This document shows positions 36,487 through 45,185 of a stretch of DNA of 64,000 nt, piece after piece. How positions within the stretch are numbered: the first letter of the stretch is position 1; the number at the start of each line of letters is the position of its first letter. A program made the position numbers and the translations under genes. The stretch is from Pseudomonas putida. Its GTDB lineage: Bacteria; Pseudomonadota; Gammaproteobacteria; Pseudomonadales; Pseudomonadaceae. The notes beneath the pieces are model-generated. The model saw only the letters and a list, made by a program, of their open reading frames with translations, did not search any database and was not told the DNA's origin. The stretch is from NCBI RefSeq assembly GCF_001976065.1, contig NZ_MNAH01000002.1, forward strand, positions 555,118-619,117, written 5' to 3'.

Positions 36487-37920
36487 ATGTTTGTAAAAGT
36501 TAACAGCTTCGTCGACGGCCGTTCCCTGGCGCCGGCTGACGGGCAGTATGTCGACAAGATCGATCCGCGCACCGGAGCCAAGATCAGTGAAGTCGCCAGC
36601 AGCGGGCCGAAGGATGTGGCGCTGGCAATCGAGTCGGCAGCCTCGGCGCTGCAAAGCTGGCGCGACATGCGCCCCGCCGAACGTGGGCGCATCCTCAATG
36701 AATTCGGGCGCATCATCCGTCAAAGCGAAAATACGCTGGGCGCACTGGAAAAGGCCGATACCGGTAAACCCGGCAGTGAGATGGCGGCGCTGATGGACCT
36801 GACTGCCCAGTACTTCGAGTTTTATGGTGGCATCGTCAACGTCATGGACGGGGACGTGATCAACCAAGGCCCCGACTATCACATTTATACTCGCCGTGAT
36901 CCCTTTGGCGTGATTGGCGTCATCCTGCCTTGGAACGCCCCGCTCCACCAGGCTGCGCGCGCTATCGCGCCCGCCCTCGCTACCGGCAATACCGTGGTGG
37001 CCAAACCCTCCGAACACACCTCTGCCTCGCTGGTGGAACTGGCGCGCATTGCCGTGCAAGCCGGAGTGCCTGCCGGCGTGTTCAATGTCATCGTGGGTAA
37101 AGGCAGCGTGATCGGCCCCGCCATGGCGCATAACCCACACATCCGCAAGATCTCCTTTACCGGCGGCCTGCGCGCTGGCCAGGAATTGGGACACATCGCC
37201 GCCGAACGCATCCTGCCGCTAACCCTTGAACTGGGCGGCAAGTCCGCCAATATCGTGTTCGACGATGCCGACCTCGATGCGGCCGCCAAAGGCTCGACCA
37301 AGGCATTTACCTGGAACAGCGGCCAATGGTGCGCGGCAGGCACACGGTTGCTGGTTCAGGAGAACATCCATGACCGCTTTGTCGACAAGCTGATTGCCGA
37401 AGTAAGTGCCCTACGCGTCGGCCCGGAGGATGACTCGACGTCCGGGCCGATTACCACTCACGCGCAGTTCGAGAAGATCCAGAGCTACTTCGCCATCGCC
37501 GAGCGCGAGGGGCTGAAGCCGGCAATCGGCGGTAAGGTGGCCACGCGAGCGGGCTATGAAAACGGCTGGTATATCGAGCCGACGGTCTACACCGGTGTAA
37601 CCAACAATATGACCCTGGCGCGCGAGGAGATTTTTGGGCCTATCGTTTGCGTCATTCCCTTCAAGGATGAAGCCGATGCGTTGCGGATCGCCAACGACAG
37701 CGAATTCGGCCTCGGTGCCGGCATCTGGAGCCGTGACATCGGCCGGGTGCATCGGGTTGCGGCGCAGCTGGAGGCAGGCCGAATTGTCGTCAACGAGTAC
37801 AGCGGCGGTTTCGTCCAGACGCCTTGCGGTGGCTTCAAGCAAAGTGGCTACGGTCGCGAGCAAGGCATCGACGCCCTCTCCCACTATACCCAGCTCAAAT
37901 CTGTGATCATTCGCCTTTAA
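36487..37920 (+). CDS. NAD(P)-dependent aldehyde dehydrogenase
   Basis: The enzyme oxidises an aldehyde to an acid. Family motifs are in order: WNAPLHQAARAIAPALATGN, SFTGGLRAGQELG, the general-base Glu in LTLELGGKSANIVF, the catalytic Cys in NSGQWCAAGTRLLVQ, and EEIFGPIVCVIPF. The length, 477 aa, is normal. The start ATG follows an AGAGGAGA ribosome site. It is convergent with the OprD gene across a shared terminator and divergent from the MHS carrier. The motif SGQWCAAG is common in broad aldehyde dehydrogenases such as betaine- and hydroxymuconic-type enzymes; the substrate remains open. Confidence 0.92.
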   Translation: MFVKVNSFVDGRSLAPADGQYVDKIDPRTGAKISEVASSGPKDVALAIESAASALQSWRDMRPAERGRILNEFGRIIRQSENTLGALEKADTGKPGSEMAALMDLTAQYFEFYGGIVNVMDGDVINQGPDYHIYTRRDPFGVIGVILPWNAPLHQAARAIAPALATGNTVVAKPSEHTSASLVELARIAVQAGVPAGVFNVIVGKGSVIGPAMAHNPHIRKISFTGGLRAGQELGHIAAERILPLTLELGGKSANIVFDDADLDAAAKGSTKAFTWNSGQWCAAGTRLLVQENIHDRFVDKLIAEVSALRVGPEDDSTSGPITTHAQFEKIQSYFAIAEREGLKPAIGGKVATRAGYENGWYIEPTVYTGVTNNMTLAREEIFGPIVCVIPFKDEADALRIANDSEFGLGAGIWSRDIGRVHRVAAQLEAGRIVVNEYSGGFVQTPCGGFKQSGYGREQGIDALSHYTQLKSVIIRL

Positions 37921-37941
37921 GTCCATTCCACACAAAAAAAC

Positions 37942-37973
37942 AAAGGGCACAGCCATTGGCTGTGCCCTTTTCG
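37942..37973. terminator. Bidirectional rho-independent terminator
   Basis: AAAGGGCACAGCC and GGCTGTGCCCTTT form a perfect 13-bp stem with an ATT loop. T-rich sequence lies on the right, and an A-run on the left serves the other strand. It separates the convergent aldehyde dehydrogenase and porin genes. Confidence 0.9.
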
Positions 37974-37982
37974 TTAACTTGT

Positions 37983-39263
37983 TTACCAGATGGGCAGGGA
38001 GTAGCTGAGAATCAACCTGTTCTCGTCGATATCGCTGGCAAAGTTGCTGCGTGTGCTGGCGTTCTTCCATTTCACGGCAAGGTTTTTCAACGCACCACTC
38101 TGAATGACGTACGCCAGTTCTGTGTCCCGTTCCCACTCTTTTCCAGCCTGAGCCCGGTTGCGCACACTCACCTCGTCGCCCGACAGATAGCGGGTCATGA
38201 AGGTCAGGCCAGGAATGCCAAGTGCTGTGAAGTTGTAGTCGTAGCGCAGCTGCCAGGAACGCTCATCCTGATTGCCGAAATCATTGATTTGCACCAGGTT
38301 GATCAGATAAGCATCGGTGCCATTGAGGTTGGCGAAGCCGGTAGCGCCGCTCATACGTTGATACCCCAGTCCTACTGAATGTCCGATCGCGCTGTAGGTG
38401 AACATCGCGCCAAGTGCGGAGTTTTCGACGTTGCTGCCGCCCTCATCGAGGCTACGCGCCCAGCGGATATCGGACGTGAGCGATTGTCGCTCGGTAAGCG
38501 CCAGCTTGTGGTTTAACGTCAGGTAATGCTGCTGGTAGATGCCGTCCAGAACGCCGTAGTGGTAGGCCGTACTCAATGCCGGCGTCCAGCGATAGGTTAC
38601 CCCTGCGAAATCGAAGCGCTCACTACTTGTCTTCCGGCCTGGCCGGATATTGCGTGCAGCGCCGTTGAACACCGTCATGGGCTCATTGTCGCTTGAGTTG
38701 CGCAGGTTGATACGGTCGAATCGCCCGAGATCGACGGTCGTATTGCTCAGGTCGGCACTGTTGAGCCAGGCACCACGAAACGTCTGCGGCAACAAGCGCG
38801 TGTCGTTGTACATCGCCACAGGCAGTTTGGGCATCAGGGTGCCGGCTTTCAGCGTGCTTTGCGCCAAGCGTACCTTGGCAGTCAGCCCCAGCTTGCTGTA
38901 TTCATCCTGAGCGTGACCATCGCGGTCGGTAACGAGCAGACCGGTGCCGGTCCGTGATGGGCCCGAGTCCAACTTGATGCCGAGCATGCCCAATGCATCC
39001 AGGCCAACGCCGATCGCTCCGGGCGTAAAGCCGGATTCATAACGCAGGACAAAACCTTGAGCCCACTCTTCTGCCTTGCTTTGCGCCGCACTTGATTGGC
39101 GAAAGTCGCGATTGAAGTAGTAGTTGCGTAAATCCATGCTGGCTTTGCTGTCGGTGATGAAGTCCGCATAAGCCGGAGAATGCACAGTGCTGACTGCGCC
39201 GCACAATGCCAGTCCTGAGGCTCGGTGAAAATGCTTGCGATGGCGCGTTTTAGCGATCTTCAT
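37983..39263 (-). CDS. OprD-family outer-membrane porin
   Basis: OprD-type channels are substrate-specific beta-barrel porins of pseudomonads. After a signal peptide (SGLALCGAVSTVHSPAYA) the mature protein has the family hallmark DLRNYYFNRDFR near its start, then EWAQGFVLRYESGFTPGAIGVGLDALG. Many alternating-residue strands end in ENRLILSYSLPIW, and the terminal aromatic residue (Trp) suits outer-membrane assembly. The chosen start is ATG at 39263, since the 12 codons upstream add nothing typical. The length is about 426 aa, normal for OprD. Its neighbours suggest it takes up an acidic substrate for the local pathway. Confidence 0.92.
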   Translation of the reverse strand: MKIAKTRHRKHFHRASGLALCGAVSTVHSPAYADFITDSKASMDLRNYYFNRDFRQSSAAQSKAEEWAQGFVLRYESGFTPGAIGVGLDALGMLGIKLDSGPSRTGTGLLVTDRDGHAQDEYSKLGLTAKVRLAQSTLKAGTLMPKLPVAMYNDTRLLPQTFRGAWLNSADLSNTTVDLGRFDRINLRNSSDNEPMTVFNGAARNIRPGRKTSSERFDFAGVTYRWTPALSTAYHYGVLDGIYQQHYLTLNHKLALTERQSLTSDIRWARSLDEGGSNVENSALGAMFTYSAIGHSVGLGYQRMSGATGFANLNGTDAYLINLVQINDFGNQDERSWQLRYDYNFTALGIPGLTFMTRYLSGDEVSVRNRAQAGKEWERDTELAYVIQSGALKNLAVKWKNASTRSNFASDIDENRLILSYSLPIW

Positions 39264-39487
39264 AAATGGATCTCTTATTGTTGTCGGAAGCCGCAACACG
39301 ACCAGATGGCGCGTGCGCGCCGATCGTAGAAATCGCAGCCCCCGGACGACAATCGATTAAAACGGGCGCCTGCCTTGAGCTTTTATCAAACGTTCACTTT
39401 ATTGTTGGGATGCGTCGGGCAATTAAATACACTCCGCGTCCTCGTTTTTTCCAATACAGTAACTTCCAACAACAAGAGATGACTTCC

Positions 39488-40393
39488 ATGGACCGACTGC
39501 CGCCACTGAATGCCATCCGCGCGTTTGAGTCCGTAGCGCGTCATTTGAGCATCACCCATGCCGCCGATGAGTTGAATGTCACGCCGGGTGCGGTCAGTCG
39601 ACAGATCCGCGCGCTCGAGGAATTTCTAGGACTCGACCTGTTTGTCCGGGGGCACCGGCAAATCACCTTGACCCCCTCCGGCGAACAATATTTCCGTGCG
39701 GTGGCCAGGATGATCGAAGACTTGCGCGGTGCCACGAAGAAACTCATGTCGCCGCCCTTGCGTCGGCAAATCAAGGTGCGTGCCTACACCACGTTTGCCA
39801 TGCAATGGTTGATACCCAGGCTGGCCAGCTTTCACGCCGAACATCCCAAGATCGAAGTGTTGTTGACTGCATCGCTCGAGCCGGTCGACTTTTACAAGGA
39901 AGACATCGATGCCGCGATCCGTCTTGGTTCCGGCGAATGGCCTAATTGCAATTGTTACGTGTTGAGCGACAACCGCCTTGCACCTGTCTGCAGCCCTTCG
40001 CTTTTGCAACACGGGCCGGGCCTGAACACACCCGCCGACATCGCGCAGTACACCATGCTGCACTCGATCGCCAGACCCGAGGACTGGCGCTACTGGCTGG
40101 AGGCATGCGGTGTTAGCCGAGACGTCGATGCGCTTGCTGGCATGTCATATCAGAGTTCTTCGATGGTCTATGCCGCTGCCGCCGGTGGCCAGGGAATTGC
40201 CATGGCGCAGTTGTTCCTGGTTGAGAAAGAGCTGCGGGACGGCACCCTGATCAGGCCTTTCGAGCAAATTGTCGACATGGGCGTGTACACCTATTATCTG
40301 CTCACGCCAAAACACCGCGAAGAAAGCGATGACACGCGGGTTTTTCGCGAGTGGATCCTCGAACAGGCACGTTTGACCCGCGAAGGCGCTTGA
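39488..40393 (+). CDS. LysR-family regulator (GcvA-like)
   Basis: This transcription regulator has an N-terminal winged HTH (NAIRAFESVARHLSITHAAD then VTPGAVSRQIRALEEFLG) and a C-terminal effector-binding domain (QIKVRAYTTFAMQWLIPRL onwards) typical of the GcvA branch. The start ATG at 39488 is supported by AAGAG 9-10 bp upstream; an in-frame ATG at 39479 is the alternative. The length is about 301 aa. It diverges from the OprD gene and precedes a hydroxyacid dehydrogenase, so it probably controls this catabolic region in response to a pathway intermediate. Confidence 0.88.
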   Translation: MDRLPPLNAIRAFESVARHLSITHAADELNVTPGAVSRQIRALEEFLGLDLFVRGHRQITLTPSGEQYFRAVARMIEDLRGATKKLMSPPLRRQIKVRAYTTFAMQWLIPRLASFHAEHPKIEVLLTASLEPVDFYKEDIDAAIRLGSGEWPNCNCYVLSDNRLAPVCSPSLLQHGPGLNTPADIAQYTMLHSIARPEDWRYWLEACGVSRDVDALAGMSYQSSSMVYAAAAGGQGIAMAQLFLVEKELRDGTLIRPFEQIVDMGVYTYYLLTPKHREESDDTRVFREWILEQARLTREGA

Positions 40394-40487
40394 GTTTTTT
40401 TCAACCAAAACAGGCCAATAACTCCTTTGTCGCAGGGAAATCCGCGCACCTAGTATGGTGTCTTCCCAATAATAAGGTCGACACGCC

Positions 40488-41426
40488 ATGAGCAATCTTC
40501 CTAAGCATTGCGACTCTGCATCGAACGAAACCATCGGTTTTATCGGGTTAGGCGCAATGGGTCAGAAAATGGCCCACCACCTGCTGGACAACGGCTATGG
40601 CCTGAGCCTCTTCGATCCCAACCCGCAAGTATTGGCACCCTTGCTCGCACGCGGAGCGCGCAACCACGCCAGCCCCCGCGAAGTCGCCGATCACGCCCAG
40701 ATCGTACTGATTTGCGTGCCGACCCCGGATATCGTCGAGCACGTAGTGCTGGGCGACAACGGGGTCATCCACGGTGAACTGGTGAAAATCCTGGTGGACC
40801 ACTCCACCACCGGTCCGAGTATGGCCAGGCGCGTGGAGCAGGCGTTGCGTAAACGCGGTATCCAGGCATTGGACGCGCCCTTGGCCGGTGGCGTGACAGG
40901 CGCAGTCAATGGGACCCTGTCGGTGATGGTCGGGGGTGACCAGACCGCTTTCCAACAGTGCGAGCCGGTGTTCGCCTGTTTCGGCAAAAAAGTCGAACAT
41001 ATCGGCACAACGCCAGGCCTGGGCCAGACCTTGAAGCTGGTCAACAACATGATCGTTGGAGCCACTCTGGTGGCCACCAGCGAAGCACTGCTATTCGGTA
41101 TCAAGTCCGGGCTAGAACCAGGGCAGATGCTGGAAATGCTCAACGCAAGTACCGCCCGCAGTTTCAGCAGTGAACAGATACTGGCCGGTACCGTGATGCA
41201 GCGCGAATTCGATTTCGGCTTTCGCCTGGACCTGATGCGCAAGGATATACGGCTGTTCCTCGCCGAGGCGGAAAACGTCGGCACATCGGCCTTCACCTGC
41301 GCAGTGGTCAAGCAGTTCTTCGATCAGGCCATGAGCGAAGGTGACCCGGCCCGCGACATGACCCATGTAGTCAAAGTGCTCGAAAAAATGGCCGGCGCCA
41401 CCATCGGGGGGCGTACCTCGTCATAG
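40488..41426 (+). CDS. 3-hydroxyisobutyrate dehydrogenase-family oxidoreductase
   Basis: Members oxidise 3-hydroxyacids or reduce tartronate semialdehyde using NAD(P). The dinucleotide motif is GFIGLGAMGQKMA. The substrate loop is DAPLAGGVTGAVNGTLSVMVGG, where families usually carry DAPVSGG. The catalytic Lys lies in GQTLKLVNNMIVG. The length, 312 aa, is normal. An AAGG ribosome site precedes the ATG by about 11 bp. It follows the LysR gene by 94 bp. Together with the aldehyde dehydrogenase it may process a 3-hydroxyacid and its semialdehyde, as in valine-type catabolism, but the exact substrate is not shown. Confidence 0.88.
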   Translation: MSNLPKHCDSASNETIGFIGLGAMGQKMAHHLLDNGYGLSLFDPNPQVLAPLLARGARNHASPREVADHAQIVLICVPTPDIVEHVVLGDNGVIHGELVKILVDHSTTGPSMARRVEQALRKRGIQALDAPLAGGVTGAVNGTLSVMVGGDQTAFQQCEPVFACFGKKVEHIGTTPGLGQTLKLVNNMIVGATLVATSEALLFGIKSGLEPGQMLEMLNASTARSFSSEQILAGTVMQREFDFGFRLDLMRKDIRLFLAEAENVGTSAFTCAVVKQFFDQAMSEGDPARDMTHVVKVLEKMAGATIGGRTSS

Positions 41427-41671
41427 CCTCACCCTCCTCCTTTTCTGGATGAAGGAAAGCTGTCTTCGCTGACGGGTTTCAAGGCGTAAAATATACCAGG
41501 CGGGCCGGTAAGGCCGCCTGCGTGGGCGTTTCTCAACGCGCCCCTCTACCGCTCCTGGTTTGATTTTTTCTCAATTCAACCGCGTTTTTATATCGTTTGT
41601 CGCCCATTGAGGCGTATCCGAACATACCTCCAGACGTTCGCTATCGAGCGTCGATAAAAACAGGAGGTCAC

Positions 41672-42031
41672 ATGAACAGTCCGTCACCCATCTGGGCATC
41701 CACCACACCGCCCGCTCTTGCTGCCTCACGACATCTGGGCACTGACGAAATCTTCTTTCCCGCGGTACCTGCAGAATCGCCCCTGGCCGATCAGTTCCAG
41801 GACACCACCCTGAGCGTGGAAGGCCGCGTGTATAGCTTCACCATCATGCACCCCAGCCCCAAGAGCGGCTTGACCCCCTTCGTTCTGGCCTACGTCGACC
41901 TGCCCGGTCCGGTCCGCCTGTTCGGCCGCCTCAATGGCAGCAGCGGCCGTCCGTTCATTGGCGAAAAATGCCGTGTGATTGCCGACGAGACTTTTGGCTA
42001 CGTATTCGAATCCCTGGAGGTACGTCCATGA
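41672..42031 (+). CDS. DUF35 OB-fold protein without zinc ribbon
   Basis: The 119-aa product resembles the OB-fold part of DUF35 acyl-CoA-associated proteins, which pair with thiolase-like enzymes (as in BbsA/BbsB or PhlB). Motifs are EGRVYSFTIMHPSP, PFVLAYVDLP, VRLFGRL and the C-terminal GYVFES. Most family members have an N-terminal four-Cys zinc ribbon; only one Cys is present here, so the ribbon has been lost. The start ATG follows a perfect AGGAGG ribosome site. The stop overlaps the thiolase start (ATGA), strongly suggesting a two-subunit complex. It is the first gene of the CoA operon. Confidence 0.8.
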   Translation: MNSPSPIWASTTPPALAASRHLGTDEIFFPAVPAESPLADQFQDTTLSVEGRVYSFTIMHPSPKSGLTPFVLAYVDLPGPVRLFGRLNGSSGRPFIGEKCRVIADETFGYVFESLEVRP

Positions 42032-43173
42032 CCCAGATGCATGTAATGGGCGCGGCGATGACGCCATTTGGCCGCCACGTTGGTGTGATGGCACCGGAGC
42101 TTGCCCAGCGAGCGATTCTTGACGCGGTGGCCGACGCCGGCATTGCCCTGGCCGACATCCAGGCGGTTTATTGCGCCAATGTGTTGGGCGGAATGATTCT
42201 CGGCCAGGTGATCCTGCGTGACCTGGGCCTCAAGGGCATTCCGGTCTACAACATCGAAAACGCCTGCGCCAGCGGCGCCACGGCGGTCCACCTGGCTCGG
42301 CATGCACTTCTGGCCGGGCAATACGAGCGGGTACTGGTGTTTGGCATCGAGCAATTGACCGCGCTGGGCGGCGGCACCATCCCCATGCAGCGCAACGATC
42401 GCATGACCGACCTGTACGCCACCGCCGGTATGGTCCTGCCTGCGGTGTACGCCATGCGTGCCACCCGTTTTATCCATGAGCGCGATGCCAAACCAGCCGA
42501 CCTCGCGGCTATCGCCGTGAAAAACCGCCACCATGGTTCGCTCAATGAATATGCGCAGCAGCGTACCGAAGTCACCCTGGAACAGGTGCTGAGTTCGCGG
42601 ATGATCGCCGACCCGCTGACCCTGTTGCAGTGCTGCCCGTCGCAAGTCGATGGCGCTGCCGCAATGGTGCTCGGAACGCAGCCGGGACCACAGGCCAAAG
42701 CCGTCAAGGTGCTGGGGTCGATCGTTGTCTCGGGCATGCGCGAAACCGGTGATGACGACATTCTCGATGCCGAAATCACCGCGCGGGCGGCACGCATGGC
42801 CTATGAGCAAGCCGGTGTGGCGCCCGCTGATATCGGCGTGGTCGAACTGCATGACGCCTTCACTATCGCCGAATTGCTCTATTACGAAGCCCTCGGCCTG
42901 GCGGCACCGGGCGAAGCCGTGTCGTTGTTGCACTCCGGTGCCACCGCCCTTGGCGGCCGCGTACCAGTCAACCCCAGTGGCGGTCTGCTTGCCAAGGGCC
43001 ATCCACTAGGCGCCACTGGCGTCGCACAAATGGTCGAGCTGACCTGGCAATTGCAAGGGCGTGCCGGCAGCCGCCAGGCCGGTACACCGAAGCTGGGCCT
43101 GGCTCAATGCACCGGTGGAGGCATCGCCGGCGTCGATCACGCTGCCTCTGCCGTCCACATTCTGGGAGTTTGA
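42028..43173 (+). CDS. Thiolase (SCP2/acetyl-CoA acetyltransferase type)
   Basis: This thiolase cleaves 3-ketoacyl-CoA with CoA or performs the reverse condensation. The nucleophilic Cys80 lies in NIENACASGATA, the base His in LLAKGHPLGATGV, and a C-terminal CTGGG loop is present. It belongs to the non-decarboxylating SCPx-like group that often needs a DUF35 partner, which is the immediately overlapping upstream gene. The length is 381 aa. The ATG is preceded by CTGGAGGTACG inside the DUF35 gene. An SDR follows after 1 bp, giving a consecutive beta-oxidation order. Confidence 0.9.
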   Translation: MTQMHVMGAAMTPFGRHVGVMAPELAQRAILDAVADAGIALADIQAVYCANVLGGMILGQVILRDLGLKGIPVYNIENACASGATAVHLARHALLAGQYERVLVFGIEQLTALGGGTIPMQRNDRMTDLYATAGMVLPAVYAMRATRFIHERDAKPADLAAIAVKNRHHGSLNEYAQQRTEVTLEQVLSSRMIADPLTLLQCCPSQVDGAAAMVLGTQPGPQAKAVKVLGSIVVSGMRETGDDDILDAEITARAARMAYEQAGVAPADIGVVELHDAFTIAELLYYEALGLAAPGEAVSLLHSGATALGGRVPVNPSGGLLAKGHPLGATGVAQMVELTWQLQGRAGSRQAGTPKLGLAQCTGGGIAGVDHAASAVHILGV

Positions 43174-43174
43174 G

Positions 43175-43939
43175 ATGAGCACACGAAACTTCACTGCCAC
43201 ACAGGTCGCCGCCATCACCGGCGCCGCTCGCGGCATCGGCTTGGCAATCGCCGAGCGATTGGCGCGCCAGGGCGTGTTTGTCTATCTGCTGGATCGCGAC
43301 GAAGCCGCCTTGGCCGGTAGCGTTGATGCCTTGACGGGGCAAGGGTTGAAGGTCGCTGGCATTGCGCTGGACTTGACCGAAGGTGAGGCTGTCACTGCGG
43401 CGTTTGCACGGATCCACGAAGCCCACGGGTCGCTCGACTTTCTGGTCAATAACGCCGGTGTGGTCAGGGACAAGCGTTTCCTGAGCATGACCGAGCAGGA
43501 CTGGGACCTGGTAGTCGATACCAACCTGCGCGCTCAATTCCTCTGCTGCAAGGCCGCCCTGCCGTTGATGCTGGAAAAAGGCTTCGGCCGTATCGTCAAC
43601 ATGTCTTCCAGGGCCTGGCTAGGCGGTTTTGGCCAGGCCAACTACTCGGCGGCCAAGGGCGGCGTGGTGAGCCTGACCCGCAGCCTGGCCATCGAGTTCG
43701 CCGCCAAGGGCATCACTGTCAACGCCATCGCGCCCGGCATTGTCGATACCCCGCTGTTCCAGAGCTTCGCCCCTGACGTTCAGACAAAACTTAAGGAAAC
43801 CGTGCCGGTAAAACGCATTGGTACCCCCGAGGACATCGCCAGCGCCGTGGAGTTTTTCCTCGACCCGGCCAGTTCCTATGTGACCGGACAAACCTTGTAT
43901 GTCTGTGGCGGACGCAGTCTGTCGTCAGCCAGTGTCTGA
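43175..43939 (+). CDS. Short-chain dehydrogenase/reductase
   Basis: This is a classical SDR with cofactor motif TGAARGIG (residues 15-22), NNAG in FLVNNAGVV, catalytic Ser in MSSRAWLGG and YSAAK (YxxxK). The Asp in LLDRDE after strand 2 points to NAD(H). The length is 254 aa. It probably oxidises a 3-hydroxyacyl-CoA, the step before the thiolase. The start ATG lies one base after the thiolase stop, with GGGAG as ribosome site, and the enoyl-CoA hydratase starts 10 bp after its end. Confidence 0.9.
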   Translation: MSTRNFTATQVAAITGAARGIGLAIAERLARQGVFVYLLDRDEAALAGSVDALTGQGLKVAGIALDLTEGEAVTAAFARIHEAHGSLDFLVNNAGVVRDKRFLSMTEQDWDLVVDTNLRAQFLCCKAALPLMLEKGFGRIVNMSSRAWLGGFGQANYSAAKGGVVSLTRSLAIEFAAKGITVNAIAPGIVDTPLFQSFAPDVQTKLKETVPVKRIGTPEDIASAVEFFLDPASSYVTGQTLYVCGGRSLSSASV

Positions 43940-43949
43940 GGTGAGCGCC

Positions 43950-44756
43950 ATGTCAGTTTCTATGCAAATACAGGGGGCGATTGCGCTGATCACCCTTGAT
44001 CGCCCGCAGGCCTTGAATGCCCTGGACCTGGACGCGCTCCAGGCCCTTCGTGAGCACCTGGTGCATGTGCGCGACAACCATGCGCTGCGTGTCGCCGTCA
44101 TCACCGGCGCCGGCGAGCGGGCGTTCTGCGTCGGCGCAGACCTTAAAAGTACCCGTTCCTCGTCCGCCTCATATGCCCAGGCGCTGTTCCTGGCCAATGA
44201 ACCTGCGGCGGATGCCGGCCTGTACATCCGCTTGATGGACCTCACCGACCTTGACCTGCACAAGCCGCTGATTGGCGCTGTGAACGGTCACTGCCTGGGC
44301 GGTGGCCTTGAGCTGGCGTTGCAATGCGACCTGCGCATCGCCAGCAGCAGCGCCTCCTTCGGGCTGCCCGAGGCTGCCGTGGGCTCTATCCCTGCCGTCA
44401 GTGGATTGCATCGGCTGATGCGGGCGATACCGGCGGCCCCTGCCATGCAGATGGCCTTGACCGGGCAACGCATCGATGCCCATCAGGCACTGAGTATCGG
44501 CCTGATCTCCGAGCGGCTGGACAGCCACGATGCATTGCTGGCGCGCGCCATGGAACTCGCCGAGCGCATTGCACAGCAGGCGCCCCTGGCCATACAGGCA
44601 CTGCAGACCTTGTCACGCAGCACAGCGCACCTCAGCGACCGCGATGCCCAGCGTTTGACCGAGTTGTATTGGGGGGTGCTGCGCGATACCGAAGATCGCA
44701 TCGAGGGCCGTCAAGCCTTTGCCGAGAAACGTGTACCGCAGTACAAGGGCCGCTAG
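43950..44756 (+). CDS. Enoyl-CoA hydratase/isomerase
   Basis: This crotonase-fold enzyme adds water to an enoyl-CoA. Motifs are the oxyanion-hole region ERAFCVGADLKS, the second hole residue in NGHCLGGGLELALQCDLRIA, and Glu in FGLPEAAVGSIPA; the second catalytic Glu position reads AVSG, as in hydratase/isomerase subtypes. The length is 268 aa. GAGGTGAG precedes the ATG. It sits between the SDR and a thioesterase in one operon, giving hydration, oxidation and thiolysis of a side chain. Confidence 0.9.
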   Translation: MSVSMQIQGAIALITLDRPQALNALDLDALQALREHLVHVRDNHALRVAVITGAGERAFCVGADLKSTRSSSASYAQALFLANEPAADAGLYIRLMDLTDLDLHKPLIGAVNGHCLGGGLELALQCDLRIASSSASFGLPEAAVGSIPAVSGLHRLMRAIPAAPAMQMALTGQRIDAHQALSIGLISERLDSHDALLARAMELAERIAQQAPLAIQALQTLSRSTAHLSDRDAQRLTELYWGVLRDTEDRIEGRQAFAEKRVPQYKGR

Positions 44757-44774
44757 GCGGCCCGAGGAGCGATC

Positions 44775-45185
44775 ATGCAATTGCACAATCCCTTCCTTCA
44801 GGGCCTGGGCGTCAAGTTGATCCGCTGGGTGCCCGGAGAGGCCGAATTCCAGCTGCACATCGCCGAGCACCATCTCAACCGCCAGGGCGCCTTGCACGGC
44901 GGGATGATCGCCACGTTGATGGACGCCGCTTGCGGCTATGCAGGCCTGCACAGCGACGAAGGCGAGGCGGAGATCCATGGACTCACCGCGATGTTGAACA
45001 TTGCCTACCTGCAACCGGCATTCGAGGGCAGCGTTAGCGCATTGGGCCGGGTTCGCCGCGCCGGCAGGAGCCTGTACTTCGCCGAAGCCGAACTGCTGTC
45101 CGATACCGGCGTTCTTCTGGCCACCGCCCAAGGCACCTTCAAGAAACCCCGGGCGTCGATCCGAGGAGATAATCATGTTACGTAA
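44775..45185 (+). CDS. PaaI-type hotdog thioesterase
   Basis: This 136-aa single hotdog-fold domain has the PaaI/4HBT pattern LNRQGALHGGMIATLMDAACG, with Asp in the central helix as expected for catalysis. These enzymes hydrolyse acyl- or aryl-CoA, often to free trapped CoA. The start follows a GAGGAG ribosome site. The 3' end overlaps the start of the CoA transferase by 11 bp, so both are translated from one message. Confidence 0.88.
   Translation: MQLHNPFLQGLGVKLIRWVPGEAEFQLHIAEHHLNRQGALHGGMIATLMDAACGYAGLHSDEGEAEIHGLTAMLNIAYLQPAFEGSVSALGRVRRAGRSLYFAEAELLSDTGVLLATAQGTFKKPRASIRGDNHVT

Noticed and set aside
41998..43002. 334-codon reverse frame opposite the thiolase
   Set aside because: The opposite strand holds a thiolase with all catalytic motifs; this frame is a GC-skew artefact.
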